Positions 1-10,197 of a DNA stretch of 64,000 nucleotides are shown here, in pieces. The DNA lies in NCBI GenBank assembly GCA_015178975.1, contig WHVD01000005.1:1674001-1738000 (forward strand), given 5' to 3'. The notes under the pieces were generated by a model that saw only the letters and a list, made by a program, of their open reading frames with translations, was not told the origin of the DNA and ran no database searches. Numbering within the stretch: position 1 is the stretch's first letter; each line of letters opens with the position of its first letter. The translations under genes and the position numbers were made by a program. The DNA is from Hysterangium stoloniferum (taxonomy: Eukaryota > Basidiomycota > Agaricomycetes > Hysterangiales > Hysterangiaceae).

Positions 1-30
1 CCGGAATAAGTTCCCGACACGGCACTTAAC
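1..30 (+). mobile_element. 3' tail of an LTR (cut by window edge)
   Basis: The first 30 bases match, with one mismatch, the last 30 bases of the complete solo LTR at 62998-63560, including the terminal TAACA. The window therefore opens inside another copy of the same LTR family in the same orientation. Whether this copy is solo or belongs to a full element cannot be seen. Confidence 0.8.
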
Positions 31-1700
31 ACCTGTCAGCAACAAAAGGTATCCAATGAACCTTCTATATGAAACTATTCATATTGTTACCACATATGGA
101 TATTATACAATGACATTATGTCATACTCTGGTTAACTGCACAGATGTTAAGAATCAAGACTCTAATAGTAATATAGCTCAGTCACATATATATTATAATG
201 GACTATATATTTTGTACCTAATAGTAATATAGCCAATAAAGCAACTATTAGTTACAGTATCAATGATTAGCTTAGGATCTCAACTCACCTCAGTCATGTA
301 TATGTTATAATGGACTGAGGTGACACTACAATGGTCAACTAGCTTATATACACTGCAGGTCCAAGCATCACCAGGCACCATCAGTAACATGGCAGTGGTG
401 CCAGGTGTCTATACCTAAGTGTTCATGATGTATACATTCCAACAAACACTAGATACACCTTTGAAGAGAGCCTAATTTGCACTTCTTGCCCATGAAATGA
501 TAGAAAAGCAAAGCTCAGGAATGAAATGGCAGCAGGTGGGGGCAGGCAAAGTGGGGAGAGACACATTATGTCAGCTATGTACAGCTGTGTACAATTAGAG
601 ATTCAGGGTCACATATGGAGCATTGCAAGCAAAGGGTGACTCCTCTAGCTGCTGGGAAGTGCAGGACCATCCAGCAGGTGCAGCAAAATAGCTTATGCAT
701 TCTAATTAGGTCAGAGCTCAGGGGGCTATGCAGCAAACTAATTAGGTTGCAAATAGAAGATACACAAGTGGATATCCCTGAATACATATCAGTATGATTC
801 AAAGACCATTTTAGTTTCTCGATTTGGAATGTGCCATGATCACCAGCTTACCTGTGTGCGGATTGGCAGCGGGAGACCTAGAGTAGATACAACTCGAAAG
901 AAAGTCGTGTCGAAGTGTCGAAATCAAGTCAATGTTTTGAAGTCGAGTTGAAGAACCACTTCAGCATATAGAATATTACGGAAGAAGCCGAGGAGAACAT
1001 ATCAAAAATATTCAAGAATCAAGCCGTATTAAATAGAATTAAAAGCATCAATTTACCACCAGCATTCAACAAGTACACCCCGCGCCTTGAGACAAGACGG
1101 TGGGTCAGGAACCAAGTCTTTGTGATAGGCTCATGTCCTTCCAACATGTTGAACTTCAGAACAGCAGCCACAAAACAGCTTGTTTGACGTTTTGCCACAA
1201 AGTTTAATACTGGTAGAACAACGCCTATCTCATCTTCGAATGGACCGGTTGGATGATAGTCAAAGTATATTGTCGGAATCGCCTATGGCATCTCGGCTAG
1301 ATTTATGGGTGGAGATTAATGCGATTCGCCCCATGCAGTCAGTGTGATCAATGAACGATGCATGTCGGCGCTACCGGTGAGTTTCTTGCAAGACAGGCTG
1401 TACTGTAGGGGAGATGAAGGATTGGATAAAAAAGAGCCTCCTGGATCAACTACTGAAATCCTCGCCAGTGGGGTATTGATGATTCAACTGATGGCTACAT
1501 ATTGAAAGGCAACGAGTGGATTCACTCACTGTAGACTAACGCAAGTCTTGCGATGTCGTGACCCCGCAAGGCCAATATAAAATTCAGATGGATTCAAAGA
1601 AAAATCGTTACGAGATCGTATACAGGTCGTGAATGCGCGTAAGAGGTCGTAAAAATGCGAGATGGGAGTGAAAACACAAGAACGAGAACGGGAATTGGAA
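31..1700. other. AT-rich intergenic DNA, no gene seen
   Basis: No open frame here has recognisable domain content or a splice pattern. The sequence carries short diverged repeats (see 177-316) and looks like old transposon-derived DNA next to the LTR end. The short opposed frames at 575-802 overlap each other and show no family signal. Confidence 0.5.
177..316. repeat. Diverged 28-bp direct repeat with hairpin
   Basis: Positions 177-204 and 289-316 share CTCAGTCA, then TATAT, then TTATAATGGACT with about four differences. The second copy is flanked so that CACCTCAGTC and GACTGAGGTG form inverted arms (about 287-321). A 16-bp direct repeat TAATAGTAATATAGCY also occurs near 163 and 221. Origin is unknown; a decayed terminal repeat is possible. 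Confidence 0.5.
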
Positions 1701-1779
1701 TGAGGGATAACAAACAGTGGATAAAAATAAATATTTGATCATGATCATGACAATGTCGGGAGTCCTACCAACTCCCGCA

Positions 1780-2032
1780 ATGTTCGCCACTCGTCAATCA
1801 AATCACCTACCCCAATCTCTCCTCCTCCCAGATCTCATCAAACTCCCCACCACAACAGACGCAATACCCAAAGACGCAATCAACACATACGCGGGCAAAC
1901 CCCCGCAATGTTCACCACTCGTCAATCAAATCACCTACCCCAATCTCTCCTCCTCCCAGATTTGATGAAACTCCCCACCACAACAGACGCAATACCCAAA
2001 GACGCAACCAGCACATACGCAGGCAAACTCCC
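1780..2032. repeat. 128-bp tandem duplication of a C-terminal exon
   Basis: Unit 1 (1780-1907) and unit 2 (1908 to about 2032) are near-identical direct copies offset by 128 bp. Unit 2 holds the last codons and stop of the minus-strand gene ending at 1931. Unit 1 lies just 3' of it and still encodes an equivalent membrane tail with stop. The seven differences in the coding part are two silent changes plus S/G, V/I, F/L, I/M and K/R. Confidence 0.9.
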
Positions 2033-4615
2033 AAGGCTCGGATTTGGCGCCGCATAGTTCTTTTGTGAACTCACGCCACCCCAATCAGCGATAAGGTCCT
2101 GCCTGTCTGTCTGAAGGTCTTCTTGTTCTGCCTGCACTGCTCGTTCTATCCCAGCCCTCTGCAATTGCTTCAGCTCTGCTTCCCTCTCCGCCTCTCTCGC
2201 CTCCAGCTCCTCGAGTCTGTTCTCGACGATCTCAAGCCGTTCTTGCACGGCGACAAGGGCGGTCTGGAGCTCAGATGTAGTTGTGCTGAGGGCTGTGAGA
2301 TCTGATATAGGTTGGGCGGGGGGGGATTCCAGCAACAAACCGGAGGGTCTGAGGGAAGAGGCGGAGGCAACGGAGGAGGAAACCGGGATATCTTTATAAA
2401 CGGGTACCGTCAGGGGGAGGTGTGGTACAGGTACTTCAGACTCGAGTGATGATATGTCCGTCTCAGTAGGAAGGTCTGACGACAACAACGAAACGTCCAG
2501 AATAGACAATGGCCCGTTGACGACGAGAGATGGAAGCGGACCAGGGGGAAAGTCGAGATTGATAAATGTTGACGTGCCCTCAGGTCCATCCTTGTGTGTA
2601 GCCAGGGTCGGATCAAGTACAAGCTGGGAAAACGAACCTCTGGTCGTTTGCTGCACGAGTGTCTCCGCCACGTCGGTGTTCTCGTCCAGAATAGGCGGTG
2701 GCCTGGTGACATCGAGGGATGAAAGAGGAACAATATGAAGGTCGTGATTGATAAATTCTGACTCGCCCTCAGGCCTATCCTTATGTGTAGCCAGGGTGGG
2801 GTCAAGGAAGGGCTGTGAGCACGAACGTTTGACCGTTTGCTGTACGAGTGTCTCCGCCCCCCCGTTGGTGCCACCCCTGACAGTAGTTCCCAACTCCGAG
2901 TCAGATTGGTTAACAACTCCCCCTTCCGCCCCATCTTTGATTTCCCCCTCCCCCTCATCCTCGATGCCACCGTTCTTCGCCGCACCATTGGCACGCCTCT
3001 CAAACAACTTCGCCAACCCTTCCGCTCTCTTCACTTTCTTCCTGCCGTTCACCCGTTTTACACTCCCCTTCTCGACCACGCCAACCTCCTCAACACTCCC
3101 CGCTCCCATTGCCATTCCCGACACGGCATTATCCTCAGATAGCGGCACTCTCTTCGCCGTCGTGTGGGCCCCTTCATCTTCCCAGGCTTTGGCACCCCAG
3201 GAGCGGGGTTGGGGACCTGCTTCTGGGACGAGTGGAGCGGTACGGAGGAGGGTTTCGACTGATGGCTCGGATTCGGCCCCGGGCTCAGGATCGGTATTGG
3301 GATTCGTTGGTGTGGAAAAACCTATGCCGGATTCGATCGTAGCGGGTAGTCCGGGTGCAGCGGGTGAGAAAATGGACTCCTCAGGAGCAGATTCGGGCTG
3401 GACGAGGAATTCAGTGGTGGATGTGGATGTAGCCACGGGAAGCGGAACATTCATCTCCTCCGAATCAAACGCCATACCATCCTCCGACGCCGAACTCCCG
3501 CTTCCACTCTCTGGATACATTACTTCCACTCCCACTTTCCCGCCTCCATCCTCACTCCCGCTTCCACTCTCTGGATACATTACTTCCACGCCCACTTTCC
3601 CACCTCCATCCTCACTCCCGCTTCCACTCTCTGGATTCATTACTTCCACTCCCACTTCCCCGCCTCCATCCCCACTCCCGCTCTCGCCCCTCTTACCCTT
3701 CCATGTTTCCCATTCGCCCTCACTTCCGCTCTCGCTACTGCTTCTCTCAAAATTCTCTACCATCCCCTTGACGCGCCCTGCTTTGAACCGGCCCAGAGTA
3801 CGTTTACGATCCCACGGCGTATATGACGAGGGGGATTGAGTGAGAGAGGCGGCAGCATGCAGGTCGAGGGAAACCTGCAGGTCGTCGTCTTCCTCGTCGA
3901 TATCGAGCGATAAATCGTCCAATGATGTAGATGCACCGTTTCCAAAACCCATGATACGCCCCCGAACGAGGTTTTGGCGCAGCGAACGGCTGGCATCACT
4001 GAGGGCACTCTTCCAGAGGGTGTTTATTCCTAGGCTGCAGAGCAATAACAACTCAGCACGGTGTTGCCGCTGAGCAAGATATCCGAATATACGCACGAAT
4101 CGTAATCCTCCCTCGTCATTCTTAAGAACGCACGTCCGCCTAGCCGTTCCCTGACGACAAACGCAGCGATGTCGCGGGCAACCGGAACGGGAAGCTTTGC
4201 ACCGCCGGTGAGACGGAGTGCAGATGAGAGGTACGTAGCGAGGTGGGAGGGAGTCCACAATTTCGGATTTGCCTGCAAAAATAGGTGCAACATAAGAGCC
4301 AATGAATATCGCACAGAGATAGGCAGCACTACACACCGGGAGCCCCTGTTCTGTATCGCTTCTACTAGGCCAGCTTGTCGTCGGGGCGGTTTCTCTCCTC
4401 TTGACTCTCAAGGTCAACGGCGGTGTCGGTGGAATATCGGGTGTTGGGATCGGAGAAGGTGTAGCACCTACGGCGGGATAGGAATGCTTGCGCGAAAGAA
4501 CATAACGGCCGTTTCCGGGGGATGGGGATGTAGTGATGAGCGGGACATAATGGTGTTGGGTGGAAGTGTGGCTTGGGGAGGAAGCGGAACGGGTTAAGAT
4601 TCCGCTGGAGGAACT
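1931..4615 (-). CDS. SAM-like domain, repeat-rich, tail-anchored protein
   Basis: I do not recognise a named orthologue. Read by splicing, an N-terminal Pro/Ser region (open without ATG up to about 4615) joins a SAM-like segment (LWTPSHLATYL ... VVRERLGGRAFLRMTRED, about 4180-4285). After a 62-bp intron (4035-4096) it continues with LGINTLWKSALSDASRSLRQ, typical of SAM-domain ends. Then come an acidic Ser/Gly region with 60-bp repeats, a 63-residue repeat twice, a coiled coil rich in Glu/Leu near 2130-2250, and a C-terminal hydrophobic helix (YVLVASLGIASVVVGSFI) followed by KSGRRR. It is probably a tail-anchored membrane protein of about 850-900 residues. An uninterrupted 828-codon frame runs through the introns at the 5' end, but the SAM motif lies in another frame there, so splicing is preferred. 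The true start is unresolved. Confidence 0.65.
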   Translation of the reverse strand, partial: SSSSGILTRSASSPSHTSTQHHYVPLITTSPSPGNGRYVLSRKHSYPAVGATPSPIPTPDIPPTPPLTLRVKRRETAPTTSWPSRSDTEQGLPVCSAAYLCAIFIGSYVAPIFAGKSEIVDSLPPRYVPLICTPSHRRCKASRSGCPRHRCVCRQGTARRTCVLKNDEGGLRFVRIFGYLAQRQHRAELLLLCSLGINTLWKSALSDASRSLRQNLVRGRIMGFGNGASTSLDDLSLDIDEEDDDLQVSLDLHAAASLTQSPSSYTPWDRKRTLGRFKAGRVKGMVENFERSSSESGSEGEWETWKGKRGESGSGDGGGEVGVEVMNPESGSGSEDGGGKVGVEVMYPESGSGSEDGGGKVGVEVMYPESGSGSSASEDGMAFDSEEMNVPLPVATSTSTTEFLVQPESAPEESIFSPAAPGLPATIESGIGFSTPTNPNTDPEPGAESEPSVETLLRTAPLVPEAGPQPRSWGAKAWEDEGAHTTAKRVPLSEDNAVSGMAMGAGSVEEVGVVEKGSVKRVNGRKKVKRAEGLAKLFERRANGAAKNGGIEDEGEGEIKDGAEGGVVNQSDSELGTTVRGGTNGGAETLVQQTVKRSCSQPFLDPTLATHKDRPEGESEFINHDLHIVPLSSLDVTRPPPILDENTDVAETLVQQTTRGSFSQLVLDPTLATHKDGPEGTSTFINLDFPPGPLPSLVVNGPLSILDVSLLSSDLPTETDISSLESEVPVPHLPLTVPVYKDIPVSSSVASASSLRPSGLLLESPPAQPISDLTALSTTTSELQTALVAVQERLEIVENRLEELEAREAEREAELKQLQRAGIERAVQAEQEDLQTDRQDLIADWGGVSSQKNYAAPNPSLGSLPAYVLVASLGIASVVVGSFIKSGRRRDWGR
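2480..2857 (-). repeat. 189-bp coding tandem repeat, 2 copies
   Basis: Copies at 2669-2857 and 2480-2668 each encode 63 residues beginning AETLVQQT and including DPTLATHKD and PEG. The period is a multiple of three, so the frame of the SAM-like gene is kept. The copies differ at many residues, so the duplication is older than the 60-bp array in the same gene. Confidence 0.85.
3494..3673 (-). repeat. 60-bp coding minisatellite, 3 copies
   Basis: Three near-perfect 60-bp units in register encode a 20-residue repeat around ESGSGSEDGGGKVGVEVMYP in the acidic Ser/Gly region. High identity suggests recent expansion, and the copy number is likely to vary between strains. Confidence 0.9.
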
Positions 4616-5129
4616 TTTAATTGCTTAAAATACTGCTGGTTAGCAGGTGCCGAGCAACATCAGTTATAACGTACCATATGGATGGCTATTGAGAGATTGC
4701 TTTGAGGGTGGTGTTAAGGACGTGAATGTTGAAGACGTTGGAGAGGGCGTGGCCATCTTTGGATAGACGGCTAAAATCCGTGAAGCTTAAGGAGTGGTGG
4801 CGACGACAAGCGTCGATGTGATGGGTAAAGAACCTCGACTTGAGCGGTGAACAAAACCGACTTTGACTCAATCACAGACAAAGACGATTCTGACAACGAT
4901 CAAAGGCTATTTAATTTAGGAGGAGCGAGGATGTTTGAGGTAAGAACGGAGAGGAGCTTTGAACATCGAAGATTGAGGTGGAGATCGAACGTTGAACCTT
5001 CACGGACAAGATTGGCCAACATCGCCCACACTAGTGACTCCCATACCTCATGCACCTTGTGGAGTAGCTCGAGGATGCTCTATTTTCAACGTGCTCAACG
5101 CTGTGGACATGTTGTCTACTATACAAAAT

Positions 5130-6550
5130 AATAAAGGAACGACCCAACTGCCTGGACAGCCTCAGGCCCTCAATTTCGAGTTTCCGGCCCAGTCGATGTG
5201 TACACAAAGATCTCCGATACACGCAATGCCATCTACAGCACACTTCAGCACAATTATCAAAAAATTTCAGAGTCGATTCAACCTGTTTGCTGCTGAAGCC
5301 CATCTTTTTCAGTGGACATACATGGTACTTATATGAGCAAGAATACCATTTCTACAAAGTTGTCTAGAGGGGACTCTTGGCAATTTATTGGATCATTCCC
5401 AGTTGTTAGTCTTTGAAATATAGTATGCTACGATTCTGTTCTGGACTTCATGTTAACCGTTACCGAATTGGACAGCCTCACCCCCTCCAACAAAGAAGTT
5501 AACCTCTTCTCCTAGCGGCGAGCTAAAATACTGGCAAGCTTCAGTGTATCCAGCGACCTCAGTGAAGTATATGAAAAGTCATACACCGTTGTGCAATGTC
5601 AGACCGGCGACTTGGTTCTGATCAGGTTCGTTCTTACAAGTACATTGATGACTCTGGCCAACGAATGGTTTCGAGACGGTTTTTACCGATACCACCCTGA
5701 GATGCAATCACCCCCTTCGTATTTGTGGTGCAAAGATGACAGTCGATTGCTACGAAAAAAGTATGGTCTCACCATCCATTGGTTCTGTGGTCTATCAAAG
5801 ATTCACGTGGCGCAACCCCGAGAACGAATAGCTTGGGTTTTGTGCAATCTATAAAAGAGTGTAGAATGTATTAATATTCTTGCTCTTACAATGCTTAATC
5901 TTGGTTAGCAAGTGATACGACCATTAGAGCGTTGTCTACCCCAGGACGGCGCACGCATGTTGGACTGCGATATCATGACAAATGATTGCTTACGAAAAAA
6001 CACTCATGGATCCGACACCATCACGCTAGGTGTGGCTTCTTTGTGACATGTTCCTCACCGCTACCATTTTATCTGAGGTCTCTGCTCGTCCTGTCAGTGA
6101 ATACCTTGGCTACATCCCTCAAACGTTATACAGCAAGCAGAATTTCATCGAAAATTTCATTGCAAATTCTTTTGCTTTCATCTCCCACGGCACTTCCCTG
6201 GAAGGTGTTTTGTACCCACGAGCCACCGATGGCCGCTGAAACCATTGATATCCCAATGTTACGAGCAAACAGATCACCGTTTCCCCCCTTGTAGCTGTAC
6301 ATCGCTAATGTTGATATATATCATACAATCCTTTTTCCAGAAACTGTGGCTCTGCCAGCGTCTGCATATACCACTGGCCCCGTGGTGTTTTGTTGCTCCG
6401 TAGCTGTATCATCTAAGACTGCTCCTGACGATATTTCACGACACTATCATGTCCGTCTTTATGATATTTCTGTGGAAAAAGACACTGGAAGGCAACTCTC
6501 TGGACGCCTGTGTAGAGACTCAAGCAAAGCATGCACCAGAGACATCTGAC
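5130..6550 (+). pseudogene. Unrecognised coding-like mosaic, probably decayed
   Basis: Several plus-strand stretches look protein-coding but are broken by stops and frame changes. Examples are 5146-5306 (DVYTKISDTRNAIYSTLQHN), 5311-5398 (DIHGTYMSKNTISTKLSRGD), 5540-5625 (SFSVSSDLSEVYEKSYTVVQ), about 5910-6045 and about 6050-6238 (PVSEYLGYIPQTLYSKQNF). Some breaks could be short introns, but I could not assemble a continuous reading frame and recognise no family. A decayed gene, or a diverged intron-rich one, fits best. Confidence 0.3.
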
Positions 6551-7632
6551 CACCCCCCACCACTCTCCAAAGGCACAAATCTAATATAATTGGATACATA
6601 GACATATAAGCAAGCTCTTGCACGCAAAGCTGGGACTTGGGTCATATAGCCAGACTCCCCGTGGCAAAATGCAGTGTTTGGAGGCACTTGTGTGTTCAGA
6701 TTAGTATACCTCTTTGACAGGATCAATTCTCATGGCACCACCCGTGTTTCCAGCGTTCTCATCATGACGATGCGGAGGTGTTCTGTGTTGCTTCTATTTT
6801 CGGCTAGCCATTACATAGTCATATTCAGACATGACGCCTGTCTTTATGAAAATCAGGACAATGGCAGTCAGTGAGCTGACAGACGCTTTGGGGACGCCGG
6901 TCCGGAGCGAAGTGAATCACAGAATCCGACTGAATCTCCGCAGTTTCTAAAATAACAATTCAGCTTTTGCCTCACCTCGATTTCACTAATCTGGTCCCTT
7001 TTTTTTGATGAATAAGGGCGCTCGCCGATATAAATAGTAGCAAGCGAAGTCTTCTAAGTCATAATGTTGAATGAACAGAAGATAAAAGGTAGAGCTCTGT
7101 CTTTTATTAACTTTATTGACCACAGGGCTACCAGCTTTTTTCGGGCTTCGTTCGTCTCCATCAAAGTTTAAGGCGAAAGTATATGATAGATAGCTCGTGA
7201 AAAGCTACACGGGCATGGCCACAACAGTAATATACCTGAATGTCACCCTGTAAAGCTTTCTAAAAGGATTCGCATACTGTAGATAGATAAATACCGACTT
7301 ACTGATTGATGGTCGAGCCCAGCTGAGGATATTCCTCGACGAGAAGACGAGCTGCCAGCGGGCAGGTCTAGTAGATCACGAAGGGACGAAGTGTATTATA
7401 TGGGAAAGATTCTGTGTGATTGTTTTCGATAGGTATCATCTCGTCCACGTGTCGAGACAACCTATTGAAAAGAAGAAGAAACAGCATCCATGGTGCATCC
7501 CGATATACCCTGATCATCGATACCAACTCCATGTCACGGTCCACATCCGTATACATACGTTCCAATTTGCGTTGAAAAGATGTCAGAGCGTGTGAGCATC
7601 GACCCGTTTTCGAACTGAAATTCGGACCATAG
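6551..7632. other. No gene seen
   Basis: Only short frames without domain signal. A TATA-like ATATAAAT sits near 7028, but no convincing frame follows it. Confidence 0.5.
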
Positions 7633-7851
7633 GTGAGTCCTGTGGCCAATATATCACTCACTCACAGGTCCTTGACATAGAAGTGAGTCCTGTGGTCAAT
7701 CCATCACTCACCCACAGGTCCTTGACTCGGAGAGTATGGAAGTGAGCCCTGTGGCCAATCTATCACTCACTCACAGGTCTTTGACATGGAAGTGAGTCCT
7801 GTGGTCAATATATCACTCACCCACAGGTCCTTGACTCGGAGAGCCTAACGC
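7633..7851. repeat. Dimeric tandem repeat (50 + 59 bp, twice)
   Basis: Four units start at 7633, 7683, 7742 and 7792 with GTGAGTCCTGTGG or a close variant. Short (50 bp) and long (59-60 bp) units alternate, so the array is a 109-bp dimer duplicated. Each unit contains inverted arms CCTGTGG and CCNCAGG and ends with GGTCYTTGAC. The tandem layout without unique spacers excludes a CRISPR array. Confidence 0.85.
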
Positions 7852-9240
7852 TTGGGGCAGTAGAGGGACGGTTGTTCAAAATTACACCTTTCCTTCATCT
7901 GAATACTAACGGCGGACGACAGATGCATGCATGCACTCCTCATTACTGTTTCGGACTCTTTGAAATATTCTTCATATAGGGGCGGGGTGATTTAAGAGTG
8001 TCTTGCGTGTGGGCAGATGACCTGTGTCAGATGATAAATATAAAACATCGTTGGGGGAGAAGGGATGAGGCGCATAACGAGTTAGATATGGAAATCTGAG
8101 TCTGAGGTTCCGCTAACAGGGTATGGTTTGATTCACAAGGAACCCGATTCGATAGATCGAATGGCTTCCAACACGATGTTGCCTGATGTTGCTTAATTGA
8201 TTCTTTTAATAGCTCAATAACACTGATCAGTGAGTGCCAACCAATGATTGCAAGTCCAGAACAGTCCAAGTATGTCAGTCAGCGGAATACGAAAGGATGA
8301 AAAACCGCCAAAGTCCAGGAGATCTAGATCGGGTAATCTGTAAGTCGGGTAATCTGTAGGTGATTAATTCACCTCATGCTTGAAGGGTCTGATAATAAGA
8401 TCACCCATTTTCAGGTGACATAATTTGGCAATTAATGCAGTATTAAAGTACCTGTTAATTAAATCATTTTATATGTATTATCTTGAACAACTCGACGAGG
8501 CTTCGCTAATCACGTCAAGGGGGAAATTTTGGCAAGAGGGACCTATCATGCAGCAAGAATACATCACGGTGATTCATTGTTGGCGCCATAGAACGTAGTG
8601 CCTCCACAGGGGTTCATAGAAGTAATCGTATCCAAGTCTTAAAGTTAGCGTTTGTGCGGGCTGCGCACCCTCTTCACCGGTAGCCTTCGGGTCAAAGTCG
8701 AACTTCCGTGGTTGTATTTGTGAGCAAAGACATTAATTATAATGGCACATTAGCTTGGCCCCCACTACAATATGCGATTGATGCGTGTTAACAACGTATT
8801 GACGATAAAGCTCGAAGTCCAATGAGGTCAGGGTGAGTACATTGAAGCCATTCCGCTGTCTCCCGTGCATGGGGAGTATAGCAGATCTAGACATTATCGT
8901 TCATATTGGAGTCCTTAGTACTTGTGGAAAACAATCAATTTGCGCGACTCGGAATTGCGACTGTTCTAGGACTGAGCATATGACAGGGAGGGTCGGAGGG
9001 AGCCCGTAGCCGAGTTCAAAGCGGGTGACAGACACGTTCTTAAACACAGTCGATTCGGTCAAACATAGAAACATCAGAACTTATTTCGTTAAATTTCTTT
9101 CTTGGCTATCATAGATTTGTGAATTTCCGCCCGGATTGTGTCGCGTGACAAGTGGTTGACCAGCAGACTCGGAGTGTCCTCATCGATCCATTTATGGATG
9201 AGGTCCACCCCCCAGTGCCTATCCGTGCCTATACGCTTCA
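7852..9240. other. No gene seen
   Basis: Non-coding by my reading. The largest frame (minus, about 8027-8269) shows no family signal. A short direct repeat GGGTAATCTGTA occurs at about 8331 and 8349. Confidence 0.5.
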
Positions 9241-9244
9241 GATC

Positions 9245-9252
9245 ATATAAAA
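9245..9252 (+). promoter_or_regulatory. TATA box for the gene at 9353
   Basis: ATATAAAAG lies about 105 bp before the ATG at 9353. It is followed by a pyrimidine-rich leader (TTTCTCCC), as is usual for strongly expressed basidiomycete genes. Confidence 0.6.
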
Positions 9253-9352
9253 GCATCTCTACAAAATGTCGATCATTACATTACAAGTCAGCCACAGCTC
9301 ACTTTTCGCCGTTTACCACCCCTCATACCCTTTCTCCCAAAAGCCTACCTAA

Positions 9353-9748
9353 ATGTCGAGCATTCCCCCATCTTTTGATCCACACGGTATCTACCACTTC
9401 ACAGCTGGGGCTGCAACTCCATACCGAGGCCAGTCAAATGCAGCCTATATGCCCATCTCCTCTTCCCCCACGAGCTCGCAGACATCTAGTAGACCTTCTG
9501 GCAGTCCCCAGCAGGCTTCTGCGACGTCGGTGCCAACACAAGCACACATCCATTCTCCACAACCGCGAGGAACGGGGTATCCCGCGCAGGCGTCTGGAAA
9601 ACCTATCTTCACACCGTTTAGATTAGAACGGTCGTCGCCCGAACTGTCTGATGTCCTGACGAAGAAAGGCGCTTCCGTCTGGCCTGCGCACCCATCCTAT
9701 GTCGCACAGGCTAGTGCTACCGGAAACAATGGGGGAAGAAGGCCATGA
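9353..9748 (+). CDS. Small Ser/Pro/Gln-rich hypothetical protein (131 aa)
   Basis: A single uninterrupted frame of 131 codons with a good promoter (TATA at 9245, pyrimidine-rich leader). The protein starts MSSIPPSFDPHGIYHF, is low-complexity in the middle (SSPTSSQTSS, SGSPQQASATS) and has a more structured C-terminal block around IFTPFRLERSSPELSDVLTK. There is no signal peptide, membrane segment or cysteine. I do not recognise a family. Disordered composition and compact promoter suggest a cytoplasmic or nuclear accessory protein. An overlapping frame starting at 9138 is treated as a shadow because it lacks the promoter fit. Confidence 0.6.
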   Translation: MSSIPPSFDPHGIYHFTAGAATPYRGQSNAAYMPISSSPTSSQTSSRPSGSPQQASATSVPTQAHIHSPQPRGTGYPAQASGKPIFTPFRLERSSPELSDVLTKKGASVWPAHPSYVAQASATGNNGGRRP

Positions 9749-10197
9749 GAGAGGGTATGTCACGTTCGCTTTTACGTCTGTAGGTGATCTCAGAACTCAA
9801 GCTTTCTTCTAAAAGATGGCTCTCACGATGAGTTTAATTGGCATGCTGAAAGGGATATCGAGGATCACATTGTAAACATATGGAATCACATGTAATCACG
9901 GGTGCAGATCAGAATTATATTCATCTCATTTATTATCGTTTTAGTGTTGCAGTTGACGTTTCAATTCCCGAAAAAGGTAAATTAGTACTTGCTTAGTCAG
10001 CTCACCTAAATGTGGAAGTCACGTGGATACACCCCGTTGATTCCGGTCCGACCTTCAGATCTGAACTTCACTTTCATTATTGAGATCGAACAAGCCACTG
10101 TATCATTTGTCTAATGCGTATACCGCGTATCAACGATTTGACTTCTAGTATTGTCACCTGCTGTTAGCTCCGAAGCAACACCACCTACTCAACTTGT
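9749..10197. other. Intergenic, no gene seen
   Basis: About 450 bp between two plus-strand genes, presumably the terminator of the first and the promoter of the amidase gene. No motif stands out. Confidence 0.5.

Noticed and set aside
2748-3839. 363-codon plus-strand frame
   Set aside because: Antisense shadow of the repeat-rich SAM-like gene; low-complexity Ser/Pro/Thr caused by the acidic Ser/Gly repeats on the other strand.
4035-4417. Reading the first 100 codons of the 828-codon minus frame as protein
   Set aside because: In this stretch the SAM-like motif lies in a different frame, and two GT-AG introns restore continuity; the straight frame runs through introns.
7633-7851. CRISPR-like array
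   Set aside because: Units are contiguous tandem repeats without unique spacers, and the genome is fungal.
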